From Pseudomonadota bacterium (GTDB taxonomy: Bacteria > Pseudomonadota > Alphaproteobacteria > Sphingomonadales > Sphingomonadaceae), in NCBI GenBank assembly GCA_023400405.1, contig JAEXFD010000016.1, positions 30,937 to 94,936 of the forward strand: 64,000 nucleotides of DNA, in the 5' to 3' direction. Positions within the stretch are counted from its first letter, which is position 1, and the number at the start of each line of letters is the position of its first letter. The notes under the pieces were generated by a model, which ran no database searches, was not told the origin of the DNA, and worked only from the letters and a program-made list of their open reading frames with translations. The position numbers and the translations under genes are program-made. Shown in pieces: positions 34,532 through 42,669 of this stretch.

Positions 34532-35170
34532 TTAGGCGAGCAGCGCGCGGATGCTGTCCGCGCTGACCAACCGGCGCGCGCCTACCTTCTTCGACTCGAG
34601 GGTTCCGGCGTCTATCAGCTTGTAGATCGTACCCCTACTGAGGCCGAGAACCGCAGCCGCATCGGTAACCGACGCGCCCACCGCGTCTGGCGCAAGCGTG
34701 CGGCGGGGAGCTGCCAAATCCTGCGCCGGCACCTCGGGCGCCGCCGCCACCGGACTTGCACTCCGAGTTTGCACCGGCGCCGGCGACTTCGGGTGCGGTG
34801 AAAGCGGCGGACGTTCGGCGCCATGCTGAACAGCGGCGGTCCTCACCGACTTCTCTTCGAAGCGGATACCTAGGACGCTGACACTGCCGGCCGGTCCGCC
34901 GTCTGCGCCTAGGCGAACAGAGCCCGCGGCATAGAGATCCGCAACCTTGTCCTCGGCGACGATACGCTTCCAGATGGTTCGCGCGATTCGGCTATCCCGG
35001 ATCTCGCTGGTCGCCTGCCCCGGCACAGCGGTCTCAACCAGCCGCGCATAGCCTTTGACCAAGCCCGCCTCCGCGAGATCCACGAGCAAGCGCGCGCAGT
35101 CCAACCCGACGTCGGCAGCCTCCAGCAGCTCCAGCGCGGCACGAGGCGATATTGGCTGAAAGGCGCTCAC
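34532..35170 (-). CDS. HTH_17 (excisionase-like) domain protein with long N-terminal region
   Basis: In this 212-residue protein the last 50 residues form an excisionase-like HTH (SVTDAAAVLGLSRGTIYKLI, then LESKKVGARRLVSADSIRAL). The N-terminal 100 residues contain helices and a beta region (LGIRFEEKSVRT), joined by a proline/alanine-rich linker (PHPKSPAPVQTRSASPVAAA). It is the last gene before the right attachment site, a typical place for a recombination directionality factor or a partition-like protein. Confidence 0.68.
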   Translation of the reverse strand: MSAFQPISPRAALELLEAADVGLDCARLLVDLAEAGLVKGYARLVETAVPGQATSEIRDSRIARTIWKRIVAEDKVADLYAAGSVRLGADGGPAGSVSVLGIRFEEKSVRTAAVQHGAERPPLSPHPKSPAPVQTRSASPVAAAPEVPAQDLAAPRRTLAPDAVGASVTDAAAVLGLSRGTIYKLIDAGTLESKKVGARRLVSADSIRALLA

Positions 35171-35260
35171 GTCATCTCCGGTCGTCGTTGCTCAGCCCGA
35201 GCCATGCCGGAGGACCAATGAAAATTCGGCTACCGGAATGTCACTGCGATCGCGCACTGC

Positions 35261-35320
35261 TGTTCACCGGTGTTCAACGCGAGCCAACGATGAGTGTGGG
35301 ACAAGGTGAGGGACAGCCTC
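35261..35320. promoter_or_regulatory. Probable integrase arm-type binding region, right end
   Basis: TGTTCACCG (35261-35269) and GTGTGGGACA (35294-35303) followed by a second GGGACA 11 bp later repeat the motifs seen inside the left end at 9419 and 9462, in the same orientation. The rest of 35171-35366 shows no gene. Matching motifs at both ends support integrase/excisionase binding. Confidence 0.5.
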
Positions 35321-35366
35321 CGATGACCTCGGCAGATCGCTGTGTAAAATCAACGCTATAGAGGAT

Positions 35367-35387
35367 GGCGGCTGGTGGAGCTGAGGG
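35367..35387. repeat. attR: 21-bp repeat overlapping the tRNA-Ala 3' end
   Basis: This copy is identical to 9323-9343. It covers the CCA end and acceptor-stem strand of tRNA-Ala plus six bases beyond, so integration kept the tRNA intact on this side. Confidence 0.88.
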
Positions 35388-35448
35388 GAATCGAACCCCT
35401 GACCTCTGCAGTGCGATTGCAGCGCTCTCCCATCTGAGCTACAGCCCC
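35373..35448 (-). tRNA. tRNA-Ala(CGC)
   Basis: The 76-nt minus-strand sequence folds as a standard cloverleaf with encoded CCA. The acceptor stem GGGGCTG/CAGCTCC contains the G3:U70 pair that identifies alanine tRNA. The D arm is AGCTCAGATGGGAGAGC, the anticodon loop ATCGCAC gives anticodon CGC (codon GCG), and the T arm is CAGGGGTTCGATTCCCCT. Its 3' end is the island's attachment site. Confidence 0.97.
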
Positions 35449-35479
35449 GCCGCCGGTCCCGGTCACCCGGGAGGCGCAC

Positions 35480-35508
35480 CCCTTAGCGGCGCTTTTTCTC
35501 CAATGCAA
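35480..35508 (-). promoter_or_regulatory. Promoter of tRNA-Ala
   Basis: Read on the minus strand, TTGCAT (35508-35503) is followed by a 17-bp spacer and TAAGGG (35485-35480), 32 bp before the mature tRNA 5' end. This fits a housekeeping sigma-70 promoter of the sphingomonad stable-RNA style. Confidence 0.6.
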
Positions 35509-35659
35509 CCGGGCTCGCGCGTGGGCTGCCGATCCGTAGTGCGGCGCGCCGAACCGTGGCGGCCACAGGCTTGATTTCCGGAACTTTCCCGCCCGCTCGT
35601 CCGCTGAACGGGCACCGTAGCAAGCCCCCGGTTCGGGGCGAGGTTTGGAGAGAAACGCC

Positions 35660-36703
35660 ATGGATGACCGCTACACCGACGACCGCTATTTCGGCCCGCA
35701 GGATCAATATACCGTCGGCAGCGCGCGACCGCGCAGCGGCGACTATTCGAGCGCCCGCGAATATGCCGCGGCGGGCGAACTGCGCGGCGCGCGCGACGAT
35801 CGCGGCGGCCGGGATTATCGAGGCCAAGAATACCGCAGCCAGGACTATCGCAGCCAGGACTATCGCGGGGGCTATGGCGGCCAGCGCGACTGGGATCGCA
35901 GCGGCCAGCGCGATTGGGATCGCGGCAGCCGCGACTGGGGCAGCACGAACTGGGACCGCGGCGATCGCGGCGGGCGCGACTTCCGCGCCGAACAGGCGCG
36001 CTGGAGCGACTCGGCCGGCGGCTGGGGCCGCAGCGATGCGCAGCGGCGCGAGCGGGACGATCGCCATGCCGGCAATGCCTATCGCGGCGGCAACGATCGC
36101 GGATTCTTCGAGCGCGCCGGCGACGAAGTCCGCTCGTGGTTCGGCGACGAGGAGGCCGAGCGCCGGCGCGAGGCCGATATGCGCTATGACGAGCGGATGG
36201 GCCGGCGCGAGCGCTCCGCGCATCCGGACGATCACTACCACAATTGGCGCCGCAGCCGGATCGAGGAGCTCGATCGCGACTATGACGAATATCGCCGCGA
36301 GAACGGCCAGCGCTTCGAAAGCGAGTTCAACAGCTGGCGGACCGAGCGCCAGGGCCAGCGCGAAGGGCTGGGCCGGGTGCGCGAGCATATGGAAGTGGTC
36401 GGCTCGGACGGCGAGCATGTCGGCACCGTCGACAAGGTGCGCGGCGACCGCATCCTCCTCACCAAGAGCGACGCCGATGCCGGCGGGCACCATCACTCGA
36501 TCCCGTCGCGCTGGATCGACAGCGTCTCGGACAAGGTGACGCTGCGCAAGACCGCCGAAGAGGCACAGTCGGCGTGGCGCGACGAGGAACGCTCGGGCGC
36601 GCTGTTCGGCGAGACCGGCCAGGCCAAGGCCGGCGACCGGAACGAGGCGCAAGACTGGCGGACCGAGGGCAACCTCAACCGCAGCTTCCCCGGCACCTAC
36701 TGA
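35660..36703 (+). CDS. DUF2171 stress-type protein with repetitive N-terminus
   Basis: This 347-residue protein starts at ATG 35660 after GGAGAGAAA. The N-terminal 150 residues are low complexity, rich in Arg, Asp, Tyr, Trp and Gly, with short repeats (YRSQDYRSQDYRGGY, QRDWDRSGQRDWDR). SWFGDEEAERRREAD near 160 is a motif common in sphingomonad stress proteins. A C-terminal PRC-barrel-like DUF2171 domain follows (MEVVGSDGEHVGTVDKVRGDRILL...HHHSIPSRWID). A role in desiccation or general stress is inferred. A strong terminator lies 27 bp downstream. Confidence 0.82.
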   Translation: MDDRYTDDRYFGPQDQYTVGSARPRSGDYSSAREYAAAGELRGARDDRGGRDYRGQEYRSQDYRSQDYRGGYGGQRDWDRSGQRDWDRGSRDWGSTNWDRGDRGGRDFRAEQARWSDSAGGWGRSDAQRRERDDRHAGNAYRGGNDRGFFERAGDEVRSWFGDEEAERRREADMRYDERMGRRERSAHPDDHYHNWRRSRIEELDRDYDEYRRENGQRFESEFNSWRTERQGQREGLGRVREHMEVVGSDGEHVGTVDKVRGDRILLTKSDADAGGHHHSIPSRWIDSVSDKVTLRKTAEEAQSAWRDEERSGALFGETGQAKAGDRNEAQDWRTEGNLNRSFPGTY

Positions 36704-36729
36704 ACCCAAGACCAGATGTGAGCGAAACT

Positions 36730-36758
36730 GGGCCCGGGGTTGTTCCCGGGCCCTTTTT
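36730..36758 (+). terminator. Rho-independent terminator after the DUF2171 gene
   Basis: A perfect 9-bp stem GGGCCCGGG/CCCGGGCCC (loop of 6) is followed by five T. It ends the plus-strand gene and lies 4 bp from the 3' end of the convergent hydrolase. Confidence 0.9.
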
Positions 36759-36762
36759 CGCG

Positions 36763-37674
36763 TCAGCCGGCCAGGAAGGCCTCGAGCGCCTTGGCGAAGG
36801 CCTCGGGCTGGTCGAGCATGATGAAGTGGCCGCACTCGGCCACGCCCTGCACGGTGACGTGCGGGGTGCCGGCATATTCATGGCGATAGAGATCGAGCAC
36901 CGCCTCGCCGCCGCGCACCGCCGTCCAGGGGACGAGGACGGTGACCGGCGGGGTGACGCCGGCGAGCAGGGGGCGCAGGTCGGTCTGCAAATCTTCGTAC
37001 AGCGCCTGGCCCGAGACCCGCATGTCCGCCGCAGCCGACCAGGCCGCGACCTGCTTCTGCGATTCGGGCTTGAGCGCATTCTGCCGGGCGATCGCCTGGC
37101 CGACCGCCTCGGGGAAGGGCTTGCCGTAGAGCCCCGCCATCTGCGCACGCATCGCCTCGGCCTGGGGCTTGACCGACTCGACCGTCGATCCGGGGAAGAA
37201 GGCGGATCCGACGAACGGCAGCGCATCGACGATCAGGGCCTTGCCGACATCCTCGGGATGGTCTTTGGCGAGCATCAACGTCACCAGCCCGCCGAGCGAA
37301 TGGCCGACCACGGCGGCATGGCGCACCTTGGCCTTGGCGAGCATCGCGTGGAGATCGGCGACGACACCGGGCAGGATGCCGGGCTGGAGGTTGCCGCGCG
37401 GATCGTCGCCGCCAAAGCCGTTGACCTGGACGACATAGACGCGGTGGCTGGCCGCAAGCGCGGGGAGCACGCCGTCCCACACCGCGGCGGGGCTCGACAG
37501 GCCGGGGATCAGCACCACCGGGCTGCCCTGACCAGTGACGCGCACCGAAATATGGTCGAGCTGGATGCGCTCGTCGGCAGGCCGGGGCGCAGGTGTCGAT
37601 TGCGCGGCGGGGGCGTGGAGGATCGCGGGAATGCTGGCACAGGCCGCGGCGGCGAAGAGGAAACGGCGGATCAT
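36763..37674 (-). CDS. Exported alpha/beta hydrolase
   Basis: This 303-residue hydrolase has an N-terminal signal peptide (MIRRFLFAAAACASIPAILHAPAAQ), so it acts in the periplasm. The oxyanion region is VVLIPGLSSPAAVWDG, the nucleophile elbow VVGHSLGGLV, and the terminal histidine lies in ECGHFIMLDQPEAFAKAL. The acid residue is probably in the region after VLVPWTAVRGG. Substrate is unknown; esterase or lactonase types share this layout. It is convergent with the DUF2171 gene. Confidence 0.88.
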   Translation of the reverse strand: MIRRFLFAAAACASIPAILHAPAAQSTPAPRPADERIQLDHISVRVTGQGSPVVLIPGLSSPAAVWDGVLPALAASHRVYVVQVNGFGGDDPRGNLQPGILPGVVADLHAMLAKAKVRHAAVVGHSLGGLVTLMLAKDHPEDVGKALIVDALPFVGSAFFPGSTVESVKPQAEAMRAQMAGLYGKPFPEAVGQAIARQNALKPESQKQVAAWSAAADMRVSGQALYEDLQTDLRPLLAGVTPPVTVLVPWTAVRGGEAVLDLYRHEYAGTPHVTVQGVAECGHFIMLDQPEAFAKALEAFLAG

Positions 37675-37705
37675 CGGCAGGCTCCTTGCGGGCGAAGGCG
37701 CGGGT

Positions 37706-37909
37706 TCAGCGCTTCGCGTTGGGATTGAGGAAGATGTCTTCGATCGCCAGTTCGAAGAGGTCGGCGATCTTGAAGGCGAGGGGGAGCGAGGGGTCGTAGC
37801 GGCCGGTCTCGATCGCGTTGACGCTCTGGCGGGAGACGTCGAGCCGATCGGCCAGGTCCTGCTGGCTCCATTGGCGCTCGGCGCGCAGCACGCGCAGGCG
37901 GTTGTTCAC
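37706..37909 (-). CDS. XRE-family regulator (YozG/Cro-like)
   Basis: This 67-residue single-domain regulator reads NNRLRVLRAERQWSQQDLAD, RLDVSRQSVNAIETGRYDPS, LPLAFKIADLFELAIEDIF. It begins at GTG 37909, overlapping the stop of the upstream membrane protein gene (GTGA). Regulators of this kind are typically paired with a small membrane protein and control that operon. Confidence 0.9.
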   Translation of the reverse strand: MNNRLRVLRAERQWSQQDLADRLDVSRQSVNAIETGRYDPSLPLAFKIADLFELAIEDIFLNPNAKR

Positions 37910-38313
37910 GCCTCGCCCCCGCGCGCCGCGAGCTTGTTGACGCAGGCCCCGAGGCCGAGGCCGGCGAACCAGAGGATCGCGGCGTAATAGGCATAGACAT
38001 GGGGCACGAGATCGAAATTCTCGAGGAACCCCCAGGCCGTGCAGATGCTGAGCGCGAAGGCCGTGGCGATCAGCGACTGGCGGACGACCTGATCCCGCAG
38101 ATATTCGTCCTGCTCCTCGACCAGGTAGCGGCCGAGCGCATAGAAGACGCCGATCACCGGCAACGCGGGCAACAGCCCGGCGAGATAGCCGAGGGGCCCA
38201 TGCAGCGGGCCGTTCTGCGCGTGCGCGACGACACCGAACAGGACCAGCGCATAGCTGACCATCAGCACCATCACCGACTTGGTGTAGCGCTTCTGCGCGC
38301 GGTTCATTGCCAT
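37906..38313 (-). CDS. Four-helix membrane protein paired with the XRE regulator
   Basis: In this 135-residue protein four hydrophobic segments are visible (SVMVLMVSYALVLFGVVAHA, LGYLAGLLPALPVIGVFYAL, SLIATAFALSICTAWGFL, VYAYYAAILWFAGLGLGACV) with a charged loop EEQDEYLRDQVVRQ. It is the first gene of a two-gene unit with the XRE regulator. Its function is unknown. Confidence 0.85.
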   Translation of the reverse strand: MAMNRAQKRYTKSVMVLMVSYALVLFGVVAHAQNGPLHGPLGYLAGLLPALPVIGVFYALGRYLVEEQDEYLRDQVVRQSLIATAFALSICTAWGFLENFDLVPHVYAYYAAILWFAGLGLGACVNKLAARGGEA

Positions 38314-38396
38314 GACGGGCTCCCTTTACGATATGACAAGGGAGCTTTACGTCGGGCGGTGTGGTTAGTCAAGTGTGCTTTCCACAATGGAAAGCG

Positions 38397-38582
38397 TCAG
38401 TGACGATCGGGCGGGGGCCGGTCGATTGGGTCGGGGTCGAGCTTCCAGCCGTCGAAGGTGCGGATCATGGGTCGGCCGCAGCCTTCGCAGGTCGAGCGGA
38501 GGACGCGGCCGTCGTCCCAGGCTTCGCGGCGGCTGCGATGGTGTTTGCCGAAGAGGCAGAGCAACGGCTGCAACAACTTCAT
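38397..38582 (-). CDS. Small Cys-rich (zinc-ribbon-like) protein
   Basis: This 61-residue protein has an N-terminal hydrophobic/basic segment (KLLQPLLCLFGKHHRSRREAW) and a CxxC knuckle in RSTCEGCGRPMIRTFDGWK. Similar short proteins occur in sphingomonads from memory. With only one CxxC the metal site would be partial or formed by a dimer. Its role is unknown. Confidence 0.65.
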   Translation of the reverse strand: MKLLQPLLCLFGKHHRSRREAWDDGRVLRSTCEGCGRPMIRTFDGWKLDPDPIDRPPPDRH

Positions 38583-38682
38583 GGCGTGCGATCCGTATTT
38601 GCTTAAGTGTGCAGGATCGCATGATTCGGGGCGAAGGCGAAGCGATTTTCCGCCAGATTGGGCCAGCCCCGCGAGCGTGGTC

Positions 38683-40086
38683 CTAGCGCGGGGCGGCGAT
38701 CCCCGCGAGCATCTCGGCGGCGAGCTGGCTCAGCGTGTCGTCGCGTGCGCCCATCACGACGATGCGGTCGCCCGGGCGGGCGAGCGCGACGAGGTGCGCG
38801 GCGGCGGCGGCGCGATCGGGGATGTGGAGCGCGTGGCGGCCGGTCGCGGCGACGTCGGCGACGATGTCGGCGCTGGTCACGTCGCGGCGGGTCGTGCCTC
38901 CGTGATAGACCGGGTCGGGGAGGAGCAGCACGTCTTCGCCGCCCAGCCGCTCGGCGAACATCGCGACGAGCTCGCGGCCCATCACCTTGAGCGGGCCATA
39001 GCCATGCGGCTGGAACAGGATCAGCAACCGGCCTTCGAAGGCGTGCAGCGTGTCGAGCGTGGCGGCGATCTTGTCGGGATTGTGCCCGAAATCGTCGATC
39101 ACGGTGATGCCGTTGGCCTCGCCGACACGCTCGAAGCGGCGCTTGAGGCCGGTGAAGCCCTGCAGCGCCTGGGCCGCATCGGCGAGGTCGATCCCGGCGG
39201 CGAGGGCAGCGCCGAGCGCAGCGAGGGCATTGGCGACGTTGTGGCGGCCGGGGACCTGGAGCTGGACGGGCAGCGATGGCCCGCCCGCATGTCTGACGCT
39301 AAAGGCGATGCCGTCGCGCGCGGGCGCCAGCTCGGTCGCGATCAGGTCCGCCGGGGCGTCGATCGCAAAGGTCAGGCGGCGCTCGGGCGGCAGCGTCGCG
39401 GCGAGCATCGCGCCTTCGCCATTGTCCAGGTTGATCACCGCCTTGCCCGAGCGCGCGACGAATTCGCCGAACAGCGCCACCAGCCGCTCCATCGGCAAAT
39501 GATCGAGGCTGACATTGTTGAGCACCGCGACCTTGGGCCAATAGAGCGCGATCGAGCCGTCGCTTTCGTCGACTTCGCTGACATAGGCCTGGCCGCGGCC
39601 GACCAGCGCGCTGGCGAAGGGCGCGTCCGGCGTGACGAAATTCTTCATCACCGCGCCGTTCATCACCGTCGGATCGCGGCCGAGCGCGTGGAGGATCCAG
39701 CCGATCATGCCGGTGACGGTCGACTTGCCGCTGGTGCCGGCGACGCCGATCGAGAGCGGCGCGGCGTTGAACAGCCGGGCATTGAGCTCGGCGCGGGTCA
39801 TGCGCGCGTTGCCGAGCTCGGCGGCGCGCCGCGCGTCGGGCACCGTCTCCTCGATCGCGGCGGAGGCGACGACGATCTGGTCGGGCGAGACGATGCCGCT
39901 GCCGTCCTGCGGGTAGAGCGCGATGCCGCTCGCCTTCAGATAATCGAACTTGGCGGGGAGGCGGGCCTGGTCGAGGCTGCGGTCCGATCCCGCGACCGTT
40001 TCGCCCTGGCCGGCGAGGATCATCGCCAGCGGCATCATGCCCGATCCGCCGATGCCGATGAAGAAGTAGGGTTTGCGAGGCTCCAT
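38683..40086 (-). CDS. Mur ligase family protein (MurC/Mpl-like)
   Basis: This 467-residue ATP-dependent ligase of peptidoglycan metabolism starts at ATG 40086 (MEPRKPYFFIGIGGSGMMPL); the ORF extension upstream runs into the divergent neighbour. The N-terminal Rossmann loop GIGGSGM is MurC-like, the ATP loop is GVAGTSGKSTVTGMIGW, and the central and C-terminal domains contain NNVSLDHLP, VPGRHNVANALAALG and DDFGHNPDKIAATL. The isolated position outside a dcw cluster and the divergent LD-carboxypeptidase favour an Mpl-type role, joining recycled tripeptide to UDP-MurNAc, over essential MurC. Confidence 0.82.
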   Translation of the reverse strand: MEPRKPYFFIGIGGSGMMPLAMILAGQGETVAGSDRSLDQARLPAKFDYLKASGIALYPQDGSGIVSPDQIVVASAAIEETVPDARRAAELGNARMTRAELNARLFNAAPLSIGVAGTSGKSTVTGMIGWILHALGRDPTVMNGAVMKNFVTPDAPFASALVGRGQAYVSEVDESDGSIALYWPKVAVLNNVSLDHLPMERLVALFGEFVARSGKAVINLDNGEGAMLAATLPPERRLTFAIDAPADLIATELAPARDGIAFSVRHAGGPSLPVQLQVPGRHNVANALAALGAALAAGIDLADAAQALQGFTGLKRRFERVGEANGITVIDDFGHNPDKIAATLDTLHAFEGRLLILFQPHGYGPLKVMGRELVAMFAERLGGEDVLLLPDPVYHGGTTRRDVTSADIVADVAATGRHALHIPDRAAAAAHLVALARPGDRIVVMGARDDTLSQLAAEMLAGIAAPR

Positions 40087-40124
40087 GGCCGGGCTATCGG
40101 CAATTCGAAGCGAAGGGGCAAGGC

Positions 40125-40958
40125 ATGCGCATCGGAGTCGTCGCACCAGCAAGACCGGTCAGCCGCGAAGGCTCGGCGCGGATGGCCGCATTCATGGCGC
40201 TCACCTATCCGGCGCACGACATCGTCTTCCACCCGCAATGCTATCTGGAAGCCGGGCATTTCGCCGGCACGGACGCGCAGCGCGCCGCGGCCTTCCTGGA
40301 GTTCGCCAACGATCCCGGATTCGACGCGATCTGGTTCGCGCGCGGCGGCTATGGCTCGAACCGGATCCTGGAGGCAGTGATGCCCCAGCTCGGGCCGGCG
40401 GCGCGGCACAAGACCTATGTCGGCTTCTCCGACATCGGCTTCATGCTCGGCGCGCTCTATGCCCGGCGGATCGGCCGGGTGGCGCATGGCCCGATGGCCT
40501 CGAGCATGGGCAAGAACGACAAGGGGGAGGGCGCGGGCTGGGTGCTCGGCTGGCTGATCGACGGCGACCGGCGTGGCTTCGAGCCCGGCCTGGCCGACGG
40601 GCGGCCGGCGGCGGCGTTCAACCTGTCGATCCTCACCTCGCTGATCGGGACGAAGTGGCTGCCCGACCTGACCGATCACGTGCTGTACATCGAGGAAGTC
40701 GACGAGCCGCTCTACCGGATCGATCGCATGTTGTTCCAGATGGCGCACGCGACGCAGCTGAAGGGCATTGCCGGGGTGCGGCTCGGCGCCGTGAGTGCGG
40801 TGAAGGACAATGGCGAGGCCGAGGGCAATTACAGCTTCGGCGAGACGATCGACCAGATGATCCTGCGCTGGTGCGGCGAGATGGGCGTGCCCTATCTCGG
40901 CCGGGCCGAGATCGGCCATGTCGAGCTGAACCGGGTGGTGCCGTTCGGGCTGGTTTGA
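40125..40958 (+). CDS. LD-carboxypeptidase (peptidase family S66)
   Basis: This 277-residue cytoplasmic enzyme removes the terminal D-Ala from murein tetrapeptide during recycling; some relatives cleave microcin C (MccF). The nucleophile serine is in the GFSD motif (YVGFSDIGFM), preceded by WFARGGYGSNRIL. The glutamate (LYIEEVDEPLY) and the histidine (EIGHVELN near the C-terminus) complete the S66 triad. The gene is divergent from the Mur ligase with 38 bp between starts, suggesting shared control. Confidence 0.9.
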   Translation: MRIGVVAPARPVSREGSARMAAFMALTYPAHDIVFHPQCYLEAGHFAGTDAQRAAAFLEFANDPGFDAIWFARGGYGSNRILEAVMPQLGPAARHKTYVGFSDIGFMLGALYARRIGRVAHGPMASSMGKNDKGEGAGWVLGWLIDGDRRGFEPGLADGRPAAAFNLSILTSLIGTKWLPDLTDHVLYIEEVDEPLYRIDRMLFQMAHATQLKGIAGVRLGAVSAVKDNGEAEGNYSFGETIDQMILRWCGEMGVPYLGRAEIGHVELNRVVPFGLV

Positions 40959-41089
40959 GGGGGCTGGCAAAGACGCTGGGACCGGCGTCGCCAATCACCA
41001 CCTTTCTGCCACTCAGTTGAACGCAGAGGCGGGCGCTGGCGGCGGGTGCCCTAGTTGCGGACGTTGCAATCTAATGCAAGCCTACGCCC

Positions 41090-41563
41090 GTGAAGGCACT
41101 TCTTCCCCTTGCTTTGCTCTTGGTCGGTGCCGCGCCCGTCGACCGTCCTCGTACGTACCTGCTTTCGATCAGAAGCATTCCGCTCCAGGACACCGAGAGC
41201 ATCGAGGCGTTCTCGATCAAGACCTGGGGTGTTCGATTTCGAGCCGTATGTAGAATTCCTACTGGTTGGAGGATCAAAGCTGGCAACAGCGCTACTCCGG
41301 ACGGTGAGCTTGAAGGAGAAGGGAGCCAAGGCGCAACTTGGTTCAATCAGGGCAGCCCGAAGGAGCTGCGGGCACTCGTGCTTGTCACACTTTACGCACC
41401 GATTCAGCGTAGGGGCAGAGGATCACCTGACAATGGAGTTCCCGCGACTTTTCAGGGAACCGCAACGGTCAGTACGGATGACGGCGACCGACAGCGTGCC
41501 CTGAACTATAGGAATATCACTCTCACTCCGGCCCGCGCCTGCCCAGCAGGTAACGGCAGCTGA
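41090..41563 (+). CDS. Secreted hypothetical protein
   Basis: In this 157-residue protein from GTG 41090 the N-terminus KALLPLALLLVGAAPVDRP is a signal peptide. The mature part (YLLSIRSIPLQDTESIEAFS, TWGVRFRAVCRIPTGWRIKAG) is beta-rich with two cysteines. I recall related unnamed proteins in sphingomonads, but no domain. GC content is lower than in the neighbours. It stands alone after the LD-carboxypeptidase. Confidence 0.6.
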   Translation: MKALLPLALLLVGAAPVDRPRTYLLSIRSIPLQDTESIEAFSIKTWGVRFRAVCRIPTGWRIKAGNSATPDGELEGEGSQGATWFNQGSPKELRALVLVTLYAPIQRRGRGSPDNGVPATFQGTATVSTDDGDRQRALNYRNITLTPARACPAGNGS

Positions 41564-41656
41564 CTACCATTTTTGCCATGGCTGCTGTCGCCCCAATGCG
41601 GTCATTGACACTCGCCAGAAAACTTCGTCCTTGATGCAATCGACGGAGCTATTTCG

Positions 41657-41800
41657 ATGCTGCGCTATCTGGTTGGCCTGATTGCTGTTCTATGCATTCT
41701 CGAAAGCCTCGGGATGCCCATAAGCGCGGCGACAGTCGGCGGCGCAGTCGGTTTTGCGACTGTCCTCTGGCTTTACCGTAGAAGGCGGACTGTCGGCTAA
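41657..41800 (+). CDS. Possible small membrane protein
   Basis: This 47-residue reading frame starts at ATG 41657 after GACGGAGC. It is almost entirely hydrophobic (LRYLVGLIAVLCILESLGMP, AATVGGAVGFATVLWLYRRR) and ends in an arginine cluster, consistent with two short membrane helices. The rest of 41564-41911 shows no gene. The call rests on composition and a ribosome site. Confidence 0.42.
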   Translation: MLRYLVGLIAVLCILESLGMPISAATVGGAVGFATVLWLYRRRRTVG

Positions 41801-41917
41801 CCACCCAGATTTCGCCATTCCGCTTTTGACCGGTCCGCTTTCGCCGCTGAGCCCCGGAGATCGGGCGGAAACGCTTCATTAGGCCATGGCTCAGTACCAT
41901 CGCAAATAGAGGTGCCG

Positions 41918-42433
41918 ATGCCTGTCGTTGAGCAACTTGCGGTAAATGATGTCCGTCATCCGCTGATCGACCAAGAATTGCGCCTATCGCCGGTTCCCCC
42001 GGACGATGTTCGCGGTTGGGCTTGGCTCGACAAACGCACGGGCCTAACCTTTGAACTCGAGCAGGAAACAAACGCCCCTGAAATCAGCGGCCATGTCTAT
42101 GGGCAGTGGCACTTCAGACTTTGGGATCCGAGCCGCCGACGACCGATCGTGGTCATGCACTTTCGGAGTGACGTGGATGGAACGCCGCGTCGATTCATCC
42201 ACCACATCGTCCGCTCCGAGGCTTTCAGCTGGAGCAACTATCAAAACGATGATCGGGAAGCCGTTTCCAAGACAATAGCGTCCCTTGGCGGAGAGCAAGC
42301 TCTGTTCGAGTTCTGCCTTAAGGCTATTCGAGCGGCTACGTGCAGACCATTGAAAATGAGGACGATCCAGGGAGTGGAGATGGTCAGCGTTCTGGTGCCC
42401 GCCGTCTCGGTTGAGTTCGACATTCGAGACTAG
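41918..42433 (+). CDS. Hypothetical protein
   Basis: This product has 171 residues from ATG 41918 (GTG 41912 is an alternative). No family is recognised. The sequence is mixed alpha/beta with an acidic N-terminus and a tryptophan-rich middle (DDVRGWAWLDKRTGLTFELE, GHVYGQWHFRLWDP). Base composition is less GC-rich than in the flanking genes, so horizontal origin is possible. Bases 42434-42669 downstream hold no gene. Confidence 0.55.
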   Translation: MPVVEQLAVNDVRHPLIDQELRLSPVPPDDVRGWAWLDKRTGLTFELEQETNAPEISGHVYGQWHFRLWDPSRRRPIVVMHFRSDVDGTPRRFIHHIVRSEAFSWSNYQNDDREAVSKTIASLGGEQALFEFCLKAIRAATCRPLKMRTIQGVEMVSVLVPAVSVEFDIRD

Positions 42434-42669
42434 ATGCTGTGAATGCTTTGATACGATAGACGACGTTAACCCGTCGTGATCGGGAATGGCAGCTGTGCCG
42501 ACCCGGCTCCTGTAAGCTGCCGGACCGCTTCCCACCTTATTGCGGGCGCAGTAGCCCCCGGCGCAGCCCGTGCTTCACCCATCCCACAAGCAATCGCGAC
42601 ACCGCTTGCCTATATCGCACCGGCAACGGCATAAGCCGCGCTCCTTCCTAACCACAGAAAGCCATTCCC

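Larger units (their letters stand above)
9323..35387. mobile_element. 26-kb genomic island (satellite/decayed prophage type) integrated at tRNA-Ala
   Basis: A 21-bp direct repeat (9323-9343 and 35367-35387) bounds the island. The right copy overlaps the 3' end of an intact tRNA-Ala gene. A P4-type tyrosine integrase lies just inside the left repeat, and imperfect copies of further motifs lie inside both ends. The content is accessory: an AlpA-like regulator, primase, DUF3987 ATPase, one tape measure protein, a serine recombinase, a transposase, phage-type repressors, and defence-like genes. No capsid, portal, terminase or lysis gene is visible, so this is a satellite-like element or a prophage remnant rather than a complete phage. 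Confidence 0.88.

Noticed and set aside
35483..36835. 450-codon minus-strand ORF opposite the DUF2171 gene
   Set aside because: It is an antisense shadow of a low-complexity gene; the hydrophobic stretches come from the Arg/Asp-rich repeats read backwards.
38458..40380. 640-codon plus-strand ORF across the Mur ligase
   Set aside because: It is a shadow of the Mur ligase and runs into the LD-carboxypeptidase gene in another frame.
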